Both the position numbers and the translations under genes were made by a program. The notes beneath the pieces were generated by a model. That model was given only the letters and a program-made list of their open reading frames with translations, had not been told where the DNA came from and did not search any database. DNA of 60,684 bases. Origin: Bacteroidetes bacterium UBA1312 (GTDB taxonomy: Bacteria > Bacteroidota > Bacteroidia > Chitinophagales > Chitinophagaceae). Shown in pieces: positions 9,728 to 18,854 of the stretch (positions within the stretch are counted from its first letter, which is position 1; every line of letters begins with the position of its first letter). The DNA is taken from the NCBI GenBank assembly GCA_002307135.1, contig DBTQ01000028.1, forward strand, positions 45,218-105,901. Reading direction: 5' to 3'.

Positions 9728-10768
9728 ATGAAGAAAAACAAACTCATACAAATTGGAGCCGCGGCAATAGCATTGTTGTGTGTGCTTAATTTTGTTGGGT
9801 GCAAGAAAGATTCGGGTGGTACTTCTACATCTTCTGGTAAAGATGTCTATGTAGCTGGCACGGAATATAATGGCACACACTATGTTGCCAAATACTGGCA
9901 CAACGGAGTGGGTACCAATTTAAGCGATGGTACGCAAAATGCAATAGCCTATTCCGTTTGTGTATCAGGAACGGATGTATATGTGGCTGGTTATGACGGC
10001 TATAATGCAGTGTTATGGAAAAATGGTGTAGCCACATATCTTACCGATAAAAAACACCAATCCCAAGCGTATGCTATTTGTGTTTCAGGGGCTGATATAT
10101 ACGTTGCAGGGTGTGAATATGATGGTAAAGACACTTTTACTGCTGTAGCCAAATACTGGAAAAATGGTGTTGCTAAATCTGTAACCAATGGAGTTCATAG
10201 CGCTTTTGCTAGATCTATATTTATTCAAGGGACTGATATATATACATCTGGAGATGAACACGTAAATGATTTTTATACTAATAGGGCAATCGCTAAAGTT
10301 TGGAAAAATGGCGTAGCTACTGATTTAACTGATTCATTGAATAATGGTGCAACTGCTTTTTCTGTTTATCCATCGGGTACTGATGTATATGCAGTTGGTA
10401 TTGATAAAGAATATGAAGCCAGGGTTTGGAAAAATGGCATTACTACCGCATTAGCTGTTGGTGCTGAATTTTCTTATGCTCGTTCTGTTGTTATTTCCGG
10501 AACGGATGTTTATGTAACTGGAGAATTCATGAATTCCGGATCTGGTTATATAGCAACAGTTTGGAAAAATGGTGTTGCTACTAAGCTAACAGATGGTTCG
10601 AAGGACAATGCTAGTGCTAATACTATATTCATTTCAGGGACTGATATTTTCGTTGCCGGTAAATTGAATAATGATGCTGTAGTTTGGCAAAATGATGCAT
10701 TAATTACTACTTTAACCCGAAGCAGTGGTACAGATTTTGCCTATGCTAACTCTATTTTTGTAAAATAA
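9728..10768 (+). CDS. Lipoprotein with seven propeller-like repeats, inserted between rpoB and rpoC
   Basis: A 346-residue protein with a lipoprotein signal peptide (lysines at 2-3 and 5, hydrophobic core, lipobox FVGC ending near residue 25, then KKDSGG). The rest is seven consecutive repeats of about 42-48 residues, each with the pattern DVYVAG...VAKYWKNGVAT.LTDG...A.S..VSGT. Seven four-stranded repeats suggest a closed beta-propeller; this is an inference from the count. It would be anchored in the inner or outer membrane and face the periplasm or the surface. Function unknown. The downstream paralogue shares the same N-terminal sequence and repeat type. No promoter matching TAnnTTTG was seen before it, so it is probably read through from rpoB. 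Confidence 0.85.
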   Translation: MKKNKLIQIGAAAIALLCVLNFVGCKKDSGGTSTSSGKDVYVAGTEYNGTHYVAKYWHNGVGTNLSDGTQNAIAYSVCVSGTDVYVAGYDGYNAVLWKNGVATYLTDKKHQSQAYAICVSGADIYVAGCEYDGKDTFTAVAKYWKNGVAKSVTNGVHSAFARSIFIQGTDIYTSGDEHVNDFYTNRAIAKVWKNGVATDLTDSLNNGATAFSVYPSGTDVYAVGIDKEYEARVWKNGITTALAVGAEFSYARSVVISGTDVYVTGEFMNSGSGYIATVWKNGVATKLTDGSKDNASANTIFISGTDIFVAGKLNNDAVVWQNDALITTLTRSSGTDFAYANSIFVK

Positions 10769-10786
10769 CACATGCAAATTATTTTC

Positions 10787-11707
10787 ATGAAAAAAAATAA
10801 ACTCGGACAAATTAGAATTGCAGCAATAACATTGTTGTGCATTTTCAATTTTGTTGGTTGTAAGAAAGATTCGGGTGGTACAACAGCTCCAACAACAATT
10901 ACTAAGTCCATTTATGTTGCGGGTTATGAAACGAAAGGATCTGTCCCTATAGCTAAATTATGGAAAAATGGAGTTGCTACCAATTTAACTAATGGAACAA
11001 ATAGCGCTTATGCCACTTCTGTATTTGTAAAAGATACTGATGTATTTGTAGCCGGATTTGAATTTAGTGGGAGCCATTCCGTAGCTAAATACTGGAAAAA
11101 TGGGATTGCAACTAATTTAACAGATGGCACCAATTCTGCACAGGCAGAACTTATTTATGCTTTGGGTAATGATATTTATGTCGCGGGAGTGGAATTTATC
11201 GGGGCACAGGCTGTAGTAAAACTGTGGAAAAATGGTACGCCAACAATTGAATCAAGTAATGGCATTGTGATGGGTCTTTCTCAATACAATGGAGAAGTCT
11301 ATGTAACTGGCTATGAATACGATAATTCATCAAGGACCTATTCAATAGAAACAGCATGGGACAACGGTGTTAAAGTGTCTGTTAACCGTGTGGGGAATAG
11401 CGTAGTATCATCAGCTCGCTTTTTTTCAGTGCCTAATATATATCTAGCCAGTACCGGGTCATTCTCTCCATATCCTCATAATATTGCATTAATAATCAAT
11501 TCCGGAACTAGTGCTGAAATAAAGCTAACTGACGGAAATTATGACGCAGGGGCAACGTCTGTTTTAGTTCAAGACAGTGTTATTTATGCGACAGGGTATG
11601 AAAGTAATGGAACAAATGAAATTGCTAAATATTGGAAAGGGACTGTTGCAACATCTCTAACCGATGGAACAAATGATGCAAAAGCTTACTCTATCTTCAT
11701 AAAATAG
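10787..11707 (+). CDS. Second propeller-like lipoprotein, paralogue of the preceding gene
   Basis: The ATG at 10787 is preferred over the one at 10772 because it gives MKKNKLGQIRIAAITLL, matching the start of the upstream paralogue; the extra MQIIF would spoil the signal peptide. The lipobox is FVGC, followed by the same KKDSGGT. The mature part contains six repeats of the same WKNGVAT.LTDGT type, with repeats 3-5 more divergent; one unit fewer than the first gene. The pair most likely arose by tandem duplication. It starts 18 bp after the previous stop codon and ends 50 bp before rpoC, so all four genes are probably cotranscribed. Function unknown. Confidence 0.85.
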   Translation: MKKNKLGQIRIAAITLLCIFNFVGCKKDSGGTTAPTTITKSIYVAGYETKGSVPIAKLWKNGVATNLTNGTNSAYATSVFVKDTDVFVAGFEFSGSHSVAKYWKNGIATNLTDGTNSAQAELIYALGNDIYVAGVEFIGAQAVVKLWKNGTPTIESSNGIVMGLSQYNGEVYVTGYEYDNSSRTYSIETAWDNGVKVSVNRVGNSVVSSARFFSVPNIYLASTGSFSPYPHNIALIINSGTSAEIKLTDGNYDAGATSVLVQDSVIYATGYESNGTNEIAKYWKGTVATSLTDGTNDAKAYSIFIK

Positions 11708-11757
11708 AAGAACAAAAACACACGAAATACACTTATTAATAATACACACTCAATAAT

Positions 11758-14700
11758 ATGGCTATTAAAAAAGAAAATCGTCCGAAACCAGGGTTTGGTA
11801 AAATTACCATCAGCCTTGCATCGCCTGATATTATTCTCGACCGTTCTTACGGCGAGGTTTTGAAACCAGAGACTATTAACTATCGTACTTACAAACCAGA
11901 ACGTGACGGTTTATTTTGCGAAAAAATCTTTGGCCCTGTAAAAGATTACGAATGCTATTGCGGTAAATACAAACGTATTCGCTACAAGGGTATTGTGTGT
12001 GATCGTTGTGGAGTAGAGGTTACAGAAAAGAAAGTACGTCGTGAGCGTATGGGTCATCTTAAATTGGTGGTTCCTGTTGTGCACATTTGGTACTTCAAAA
12101 GTTTACCTAATAAAATTGGATATCTTCTTGGCTCAAGCTCCAAAAAAATGGAGAGCATTGTTTACTACGAGCGTTATGTGGTAGTACAAGCTGGTGAAGC
12201 AGAAGATCTTATCCGTCAAAAATTGAACCTTAAAGATTCTGAAAATCCTTATCTACAACTATTGAGTGAAGATGAATATTTGGAAATCTTGGAAGTGATT
12301 TCAAAAGATAACCAATATCTACCAGACGAAGATCCGAATAAGTTCATCGCTAAGATGGGTGCTGAAGCGGTACACGATTTGTTGTCTCGTATCGACCTCG
12401 ATACATTGAGCTACGAATTACGTAATGCAGCTGCAAATGAAACTTCGCAACAACGTAAGCAAGAAGCATTGAAACGCTTGAGCGTGGTAGAAGCTTTCCG
12501 TGAAGCAAACACAAGGGTTGAAAACAAATTGGAATGGATGGTGATGCAATATTTACCAATCATTCCACCAGAATTGCGTCCATTGGTGCCATTGGATGGT
12601 GGACGTTTTGCATCTTCAGATTTGAATGACCTTTATCGCCGTGTTATTATCCGTAATAACCGTTTGAAACGTTTGATAGAAATTAAAGCCCCTGAAGTAA
12701 TCCTGCGTAATGAAAAACGTATGCTTCAAGAAGCTGTCGATTCCTTATTTGACAATAGCCGTAAATCAAATGCTGTAAAAGCAGAAGGTGGTCGTGCATT
12801 GAAATCCCTTTCAGATGTGCTGAAAGGTAAGCAAGGTCGTTTCCGTCAAAACCTGTTGGGTAAACGTGTCGATTATTCTGGTCGTTCGGTTATCGTGGTT
12901 GGTCCTGAAATGAAACTACATGAATGCGGTATTCCTAAAGATATGGCCGCTGAGTTGTTCAAGCCATTCATTATCCGCAAACTGATTGAAAGAGGTATTG
13001 TAAAAACAGTAAAAAGCGCTAAGAAATTAGTAGAACGTAAAGAAGCTGTTGTTTGGGACATTTTGGAAAACGTACTGAAAGGTCATCCAATCATGCTTAA
13101 CCGTGCCCCAACGCTGCATAGACTATCTATTCAGGCTTTCCAACCAAAATTGATTGAAGGAAAAGCAATCCAATTGCATCCACTCGTGTGTTCTGCGTTC
13201 AACGCCGATTTCGATGGTGACCAAATGGCCGTTCACGTTCCATTGAGCCACGCTGCAATTCTCGAAGCTCAATTATTGATGTTGGCTTCACACAATATCC
13301 TGAATCCACAAAATGGTACACCTATTACCCTACCTTCTCAGGACATGGTATTGGGCTTGTATTATTTGACAAAAGGTAAAAAATCTACTGATACTGAAAC
13401 AGTAAAAGGCGAAGGAAAAGCTTTCTACTCTGCAGAAGAAGTAGTAATAGCCAACAATGAAGGTCGCGCAGACCTCCATGCTTGGATAAAAGTAAAAGCA
13501 AATGTTCGTCAAAAAGACGGAAGTCTTAAAAACGAATTAATAGATACTACTGTTGGTCGTGTATTGTTTAACCAATTTGTACCAAAAACAAATGGTTTTG
13601 TAAATGCATTGTTGACTAAAAAATCATTGAGAGAGATTATTGGTGACATCTTAAAAAACACCAATATCCCTCAAACAGTTGCTTTCTTGGATGACATCAA
13701 AACACTTGGATTCCGTACGGCATTCCGTGGTGGTTTGTCGTTCAACATCAAAGATTTGACTGTTCCTGAAATTAAAGAAGAATTGGTAAATACTGCACAT
13801 GGTGATGTTTCCGAAGTTTGGGAAAACTACAACATGGGACTTATTACCAACAACGAGCGTTATAACCAAATCATCGATATTTGGAGCCGTGTAGATACAC
13901 GTGTTACAGAAACTTTGATTCGTGAAATGGCCAGTGATAAACAAGGGTTCAACTCAGTTTACATGATGCTAGATTCTGGAGCTCGTGGTAGTAAACAACA
14001 AGTTAAACAGTTGGCTGGTCTTCGTGGATTGATGGCTAAACCTCGTCGTTCTGGTTCATCAGGTTCTGAAATTATTGAAAACCCGATCTTGTCTAACTTT
14101 AAAGTAGGTCTATCGGTATTGGAATATTTTATCTCTACCCATGGTGCGCGTAAAGGTCTTGCGGATACTGCCCTTAAAACGGCGGATGCGGGTTACCTTA
14201 CTCGTCGTTTGGTGGATGTGGCTCAAGACGTTGTTATCAATGAAGAAGATTGCGGCACATTACGTGGTATTGCAACTTCAGCATTGAAGGATAATGAAGA
14301 GATCATCGAATCGTTGTATGACCGTATATTAGGACGTACTTCATTGCATGATGTATTCGATCCGCTTACTGATGAACTAATAGTAGCTGCCGGTGGAGAG
14401 ATAACAGAAGACGTTGGTAAAGCAATCGAAGATACTGCAATTGATGTTGTAGAAATTCGTTCTGTATTGACTTGTGAGGCTAAAAAAGGTGTTTGTACCA
14501 AATGCTACGGCAAAAACCTTGCAACAGGTTATACCGCTCAGAAAGGTGATGCTGTTGGTATTATTGCTGCCCAATCAATTGGAGAGCCGGGTACACAGCT
14601 TACACTTCGTACCTTCCACGTTGGGGGTGTTGCGAGTTCGTCTGCATCAGATTCTCAAATGTTGTCTCGTTTCGACGGTACTGCTCAATTTGATGGTTTA

Positions 14701-16080
14701 CGTACCACTACTTACAAAAACGAAGAAGGTGAAGATACAACTGTGGTTATTGGCCGTACAGGTGAATTGCGCGTAGTAGATGTGGCAAACGATCGTTTGT
14801 TGACTACACACAACATACCTTATGGTTCTGTTCTTAAAATTAAAAACGGACAAAAAATTACTAAAGGACAACCGATCTGTGCATGGGATCCGTTTAACGC
14901 GGTTATCCTTTCAGAAGTAACGGGTACAGTTCGTTTAGAAAGCATCATCGAAGGTGTTACCTTCCGTGAAGAAGCAGATGAGCAAACAGGTCACCGTGAG
15001 AAAGTGGTTATTGAAACAAAAGACAAAACAAAAATTCCGGCGATTATTATCGAAGGGAAAGAAGAAAAATCATATAACCTTCCAGTTGGTTCACACATTA
15101 TCGTTAGTGAAAATGAGAAAGTACATAATGGACAGGTAGTGGTAAAAATACCACGTGTTATGGGTCGTAGCCGAGATATCACGGGAGGTCTTCCACGTGT
15201 TACGGAATTATTCGAGGCACGTAACCCAAGTAACCCTGCAGTTGTAGCGGAAATAGACGGAGTTGTTGCTTTTGGTAATATCAAACGTGGTAACCGTGAA
15301 ATTACTGTAGAGTCGAAAGATGGTATGGTTAAAAAATACTTGGTTCCATTGACCCGCCAAATCACGGTTCAAGATGGTGACTTTATCAAAGCGGGTAATT
15401 CATTATCTGATGGAGCTACTACGCCAAGTGATATCTTAGCAATTAAAGGTCCTTTTGCAGTACAAGAATACTTAGTAAATGAAATACAAGAGGTATATCG
15501 TTTACAAGGTGTGAAAATCAACGATAAACACGTTGAAGTAATTGTTCGTCAAATGATGCGCAAAGTAACGATTGTAGATCCGGGAGATACTAAATTCCTC
15601 GAAAACGACACTGAAGACAAGTTTGACTTCATGACGGAAAATGACTGGATTTTTGATAAAAAAGTAGTTACTGAGAACGGTGGTTCTGAAGCACTACATC
15701 CAGGTCAAATTGCTACTCTACGTGAAATAAGAGAAGAAAACAGTGTATTACGTCGTGCCGATAAAAAATTGGTTGAATACCGCGACGCAGAACCTGCTAC
15801 TTCTATGCCATTGTTGTTGGGTATCACTAAAGCATCTTTGGGTACACGTAGCTGGATCTCAGCTGCATCGTTCCAAGAAACGACCAAGGTATTGTCCACT
15901 GCAGCAATTAATGGCAAGTCGGACAGTTTGATGGGCTTGAAAGAAAACGTAATTACTGGTAACTTGATACCAGCCGGTACAGGTAACCGCGATTTCGACG
16001 GCATCATCGTTGGTTCTAAAGAAGAGTTTGAATTGTTGATGACCAGCAAAGATGTGTTGGAATTTGACGAAGAAGAATAG
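11758..16080 (+). CDS. rpoC: DNA-directed RNA polymerase subunit beta'
   Basis: A 1440-residue beta' subunit containing the catalytic magnesium loop NADFDGDQMAVH (about residues 482-493, three aspartates present). The N-terminal zinc-binding segment has CYCGKYKRIRYKG and VCDRCGVEVT (about 66-90), and a second cysteine cluster ends in CTKCYGKNL (about 911-919). Trigger-loop region QSIGEPGTQLTLRTFH is present. It is intact and of normal length. Only 50 bp separate it from the preceding lipoprotein gene, and I see no TAnnTTTG promoter there, so its expression appears to depend on readthrough from rpoB through the lipoprotein genes. Confidence 0.99.
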   Translation: MAIKKENRPKPGFGKITISLASPDIILDRSYGEVLKPETINYRTYKPERDGLFCEKIFGPVKDYECYCGKYKRIRYKGIVCDRCGVEVTEKKVRRERMGHLKLVVPVVHIWYFKSLPNKIGYLLGSSSKKMESIVYYERYVVVQAGEAEDLIRQKLNLKDSENPYLQLLSEDEYLEILEVISKDNQYLPDEDPNKFIAKMGAEAVHDLLSRIDLDTLSYELRNAAANETSQQRKQEALKRLSVVEAFREANTRVENKLEWMVMQYLPIIPPELRPLVPLDGGRFASSDLNDLYRRVIIRNNRLKRLIEIKAPEVILRNEKRMLQEAVDSLFDNSRKSNAVKAEGGRALKSLSDVLKGKQGRFRQNLLGKRVDYSGRSVIVVGPEMKLHECGIPKDMAAELFKPFIIRKLIERGIVKTVKSAKKLVERKEAVVWDILENVLKGHPIMLNRAPTLHRLSIQAFQPKLIEGKAIQLHPLVCSAFNADFDGDQMAVHVPLSHAAILEAQLLMLASHNILNPQNGTPITLPSQDMVLGLYYLTKGKKSTDTETVKGEGKAFYSAEEVVIANNEGRADLHAWIKVKANVRQKDGSLKNELIDTTVGRVLFNQFVPKTNGFVNALLTKKSLREIIGDILKNTNIPQTVAFLDDIKTLGFRTAFRGGLSFNIKDLTVPEIKEELVNTAHGDVSEVWENYNMGLITNNERYNQIIDIWSRVDTRVTETLIREMASDKQGFNSVYMMLDSGARGSKQQVKQLAGLRGLMAKPRRSGSSGSEIIENPILSNFKVGLSVLEYFISTHGARKGLADTALKTADAGYLTRRLVDVAQDVVINEEDCGTLRGIATSALKDNEEIIESLYDRILGRTSLHDVFDPLTDELIVAAGGEITEDVGKAIEDTAIDVVEIRSVLTCEAKKGVCTKCYGKNLATGYTAQKGDAVGIIAAQSIGEPGTQLTLRTFHVGGVASSSASDSQMLSRFDGTAQFDGLRTTTYKNEEGEDTTVVIGRTGELRVVDVANDRLLTTHNIPYGSVLKIKNGQKITKGQPICAWDPFNAVILSEVTGTVRLESIIEGVTFREEADEQTGHREKVVIETKDKTKIPAIIIEGKEEKSYNLPVGSHIIVSENEKVHNGQVVVKIPRVMGRSRDITGGLPRVTELFEARNPSNPAVVAEIDGVVAFGNIKRGNREITVESKDGMVKKYLVPLTRQITVQDGDFIKAGNSLSDGATTPSDILAIKGPFAVQEYLVNEIQEVYRLQGVKINDKHVEVIVRQMMRKVTIVDPGDTKFLENDTEDKFDFMTENDWIFDKKVVTENGGSEALHPGQIATLREIREENSVLRRADKKLVEYRDAEPATSMPLLLGITKASLGTRSWISAASFQETTKVLSTAAINGKSDSLMGLKENVITGNLIPAGTGNRDFDGIIVGSKEEFELLMTSKDVLEFDEEE

Positions 16081-16090
16081 TTGAATACAG

Positions 16091-16136
16091 CAACAAAAAA
16101 AACGCCACAAATTAATTTGTGGCGTTTTTTTTGTTG
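16091..16136. terminator. 46-bp perfect palindromic terminator after rpoC
   Basis: A complete 23-bp palindrome centred in ATTAAT, with GC-rich segments CGCCAC/GTGGCG and flanking A8 and T8 tracts. It lies 10 bp beyond rpoC and should terminate transcription from either side. Confidence 0.92.
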
Positions 16137-16291
16137 TGTAACATCAATAAGCAAGTAGCTGATAAACCATCATTAGGTATTTATTATCAAATTTAGTCGC
16201 ACAACGCATTGATTTACTTTTCGATTAACTTTGAACGTTATTATCCTGATTGAGTTCACAACAATGTGACACAACAAATGCATTTACAAAA

Positions 16292-16945
16292 ATGACAACG
16301 ACTTCTGAAACAAAACCTACTTTTTTTCAAGAAACAAAACCCGCAGTAATACGTATTTGGCATTGGCTCACTTTTCTGTTTTTTGCTGGTGCCATGACGA
16401 CTGTATTGCTCAATGCTACAATGTTCAAAACAAAAAAGAACATCAGTATGGTGCAGGAGCAAGTACAAAAAGAAGGCGGTATGATTACCGAAAAACAAGC
16501 TCGAAGTGTAGCTCATGAGTATAGCGACAAGCTCTGGATGGTACACAAGTATATTGGCTTCGGTCTTTCTATTTTATTACTATTACGCATTGGGGCGGAA
16601 GTAAGTATTTTGAAAGAAAAGAAATTGAGCGCACGCATACAAAAAGCCATGCGCTTTCCAAGACAAACAAAAGACCGGAATCATTATCTAGGAGCACAAT
16701 ATAGCTATGTACTTTTTTATGTACTATTTCTTATTATGGCACTTACAGGTTTAGTGTTGGCTTTTGAGGATTGGGAATGGCTGGATCCTATTCATCAACT
16801 CGCCAAAAATGTTCATAGCGTTGTTCAATATGGTCTATACGCATTTATAGTAGTGCATCTTGTAGGAGTAATCCGTGCCGACCTTACCCAATATGGGGGC
16901 ATTGTATCGCGCATGATTAATGGTAAAAACAATAACACTCTATAA
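16292..16945 (+). CDS. Cytochrome b561-like membrane protein
   Basis: The frame is open from a TTG at 16250, but the ATG at 16292 (MTTTSETKPTFFQETKP) gives a better N terminus; 217 residues. Four hydrophobic helices carry histidines suited to bind two b-type hemes: IRIWHWLTF, WMVHKYIG, LAKNVHSVVQYG and VVHLVGVIRAD. This is the pattern of the cytochrome b561/Ni-Fe-hydrogenase b-type family, which passes electrons between the quinone pool and periplasmic partners. The partner is not encoded nearby. A -7-like TAACTTTG sits at 16226-16233 but lacks a convincing -33 element. The stop codon lies 7 bp from the convergent fhs gene. Confidence 0.8.
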   Translation: MTTTSETKPTFFQETKPAVIRIWHWLTFLFFAGAMTTVLLNATMFKTKKNISMVQEQVQKEGGMITEKQARSVAHEYSDKLWMVHKYIGFGLSILLLLRIGAEVSILKEKKLSARIQKAMRFPRQTKDRNHYLGAQYSYVLFYVLFLIMALTGLVLAFEDWEWLDPIHQLAKNVHSVVQYGLYAFIVVHLVGVIRADLTQYGGIVSRMINGKNNNTL

Positions 16946-16952
16946 TTATAAT

Positions 16953-18620
16953 CTAGCTCAGCCCTTCAATTTCACCATTCACTAATTTTATTCTATTGGC
17001 TTGCGGATCTGCGGGAAGTCCAGGCATACGCATGATTTCGCCAGCAATAGCAACAATGAAACCCGCACCTGCATTGATAACCAGATCGCGAATATTGATT
17101 GTAAATCCTTCCGGGGCATTCAATAATTTAGCGTCATCACTAAACGAATATTGTGTTTTAGCAATGCAAACAGGTAAGTTACCCCAACCCAATTTCTCAT
17201 ATTGTTTGAGTTTGTTAGCAGCTGATCCACTAAATTGTACATCAGCAGCACGGTATATTTTCTTAGCTATCTTCTCTACTTTTGTCTGAATACTATCGCC
17301 AATATTATAAGTAAAGTTGATATCAGTTGAGGGCTGATGTTCGATAATGTCAACTACTTTTTGGGCTAATGATGCTGCGCCTGCACCTCCTTTTACAAAA
17401 CCATCGTTAATGGCAAATGCAACACCTTCGTTTGCACACCATTGGGTAAGATAATCGACTTCTTCAGGACTATCATAATGAAATTGATTGAATGCGACAA
17501 TGACACTTTGACCAAAATTTTTCATATTTTGAATGTGTCGTTGTAAGTTGGGTAAACCGTCTTTGAGTGCTTCAATATTTGGTAACTTGATATCTTTGTC
17601 AGCGACTCCTGCATGTAGTTTTAATGCGCCTGATGTAACTACAATAACGGTTGCCTTAGGTTTTAATCCTGTAAGGCGACACTTAATATCTAAAAATTTC
17701 TCCGCACCAAGGTCACTGCCAAATCCCGATTCGGTAACTACATAATCACAACAACTGAGCGCCATTTTGGTAGCGAGTACAGAGTTGCAACCATGCGCAA
17801 TATTAGCAAAAGGGCCTCCATGCACAAAAGCAGTTGTATGTTCAGTTGTTTGTACCAAATTGGGCATAATAGCGTCTTTCAGCAAAACAGTAATGGCTTC
17901 TTCAATACCAAGGTCTTTAATAGTAAACGGTTTTTTGTCGAATGTATAACCCAATACAACACGCTCTATACGCTGACGCAAATCGTGCAAGCCTTCGGCA
18001 AGACAAAGCAATGCCATAATTTCAGATGCTGCAGTAATATCGAAGCTGGCTTCTGTAGGAATACCATTAACGGTACCACCCAAACCAGTTACTACAGATC
18101 TCAAAGAACGATCGTTTACATCCAATACACGCTTCCAAACAATACGTTCCAGTGCATGACCTGTATTTCTATTCTGGTATTGATAATTATCGAGCAATGC
18201 AGCAACCATATTGTTGGCACAAGTAATAGCATGAAAATCACCTGTAAAATGTAAGTTAATCTCATCCATAGGCAACACTTGCGAATAACCTCCTCCTGCA
18301 GCCCCACCTTTCATACCAAAGCATGGACCAAGACTGGGCTCGCGAAGTGCTACCGCAGCTTTTTTACCAATATAATTAAGGCCTAAGGATAATGCTACAC
18401 TGGTTACCGTTTTACCAATACCCGCCTTAGTGGGTGTAATAGCCGTAACTAATATTAGGTTGCTCTTTCTTATTTTGTCTTCGTTCAAATAGCTTAAAGG
18501 TACTTTAGCTTTGTATTTGCCGTAAGGTATTATGTCCTCGACATCAATATCTATATTTTTTGCAATTTCGGCAATGGGTTTGAGCTTAGTGGCTCTTGAA
18601 ATTTCTATATCAGAAAGCAT
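16953..18620 (-). CDS. fhs: Formate--tetrahydrofolate ligase
   Basis: About 555 residues, full family length. It makes 10-formyl-THF from formate, THF and ATP, feeding purine synthesis and initiator formylation. The nucleotide-binding loop TPTKAGIGKTVTSVALSLGL appears near residue 65, followed by REPSLGPCFGMKGGAAGGGYSQ split over about 95-115 and the HFTGDFHAI segment, all hallmarks of Fhs. The start is best taken at the third codon of the open frame (MLSDIEISRATKL, ATG ending at 18620). It is convergent with the cytochrome gene. purC and fmt, which use or supply the same formyl-folate pool, also lie in this window but in separate units. Confidence 0.97.
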   Translation of the reverse strand: MLSDIEISRATKLKPIAEIAKNIDIDVEDIIPYGKYKAKVPLSYLNEDKIRKSNLILVTAITPTKAGIGKTVTSVALSLGLNYIGKKAAVALREPSLGPCFGMKGGAAGGGYSQVLPMDEINLHFTGDFHAITCANNMVAALLDNYQYQNRNTGHALERIVWKRVLDVNDRSLRSVVTGLGGTVNGIPTEASFDITAASEIMALLCLAEGLHDLRQRIERVVLGYTFDKKPFTIKDLGIEEAITVLLKDAIMPNLVQTTEHTTAFVHGGPFANIAHGCNSVLATKMALSCCDYVVTESGFGSDLGAEKFLDIKCRLTGLKPKATVIVVTSGALKLHAGVADKDIKLPNIEALKDGLPNLQRHIQNMKNFGQSVIVAFNQFHYDSPEEVDYLTQWCANEGVAFAINDGFVKGGAGAASLAQKVVDIIEHQPSTDINFTYNIGDSIQTKVEKIAKKIYRAADVQFSGSAANKLKQYEKLGWGNLPVCIAKTQYSFSDDAKLLNAPEGFTINIRDLVINAGAGFIVAIAGEIMRMPGLPADPQANRIKLVNGEIEGLS

Positions 18621-18802
18621 AATCAAGAATTGCTTTTATAGTTATCAATAAATGAATGCCCGAAAGTAGAAAATAATATTGATGCCTCCTACAAATCAAC
18701 ACCTAACCAACAAATAGATAATGCACGTTTATAGCCAAAAACACGTTCTTACTGCACTTCGCAGAATATTTAACCAATTCTTTTTGGTTTTATTAAAATT
18801 CA

Positions 18803-18835
18803 ATTGCTGCAAATTCAGTTTAACTGTTATTTTTG
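18803..18835 (+). promoter_or_regulatory. Promoter for the YfhO-family gene
   Basis: ATTG (18803-18806), a 21-nt spacer and TATTTTTG (18828-18835) fit the Bacteroidota -33/-7 pattern, 20 nt before the chosen ATG at 18855. This also argues against the TTG start at 18804, which lies in the -33 box. Confidence 0.6.
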
Positions 18836-18854
18836 TTGCACTAAAAAGCATACT

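Noticed and set aside
15705..16154. 149-codon minus-strand frame opposite the end of rpoC
   Set aside because: It is a shadow of a highly conserved gene's codon pattern; the translation is not protein-like and it crosses the terminator.
16250..16291. TTG start for the b561-like cytochrome
   Set aside because: The ATG at 16292 gives a normal N terminus; the additional 14 residues look non-coding and begin close to a possible -7 element.
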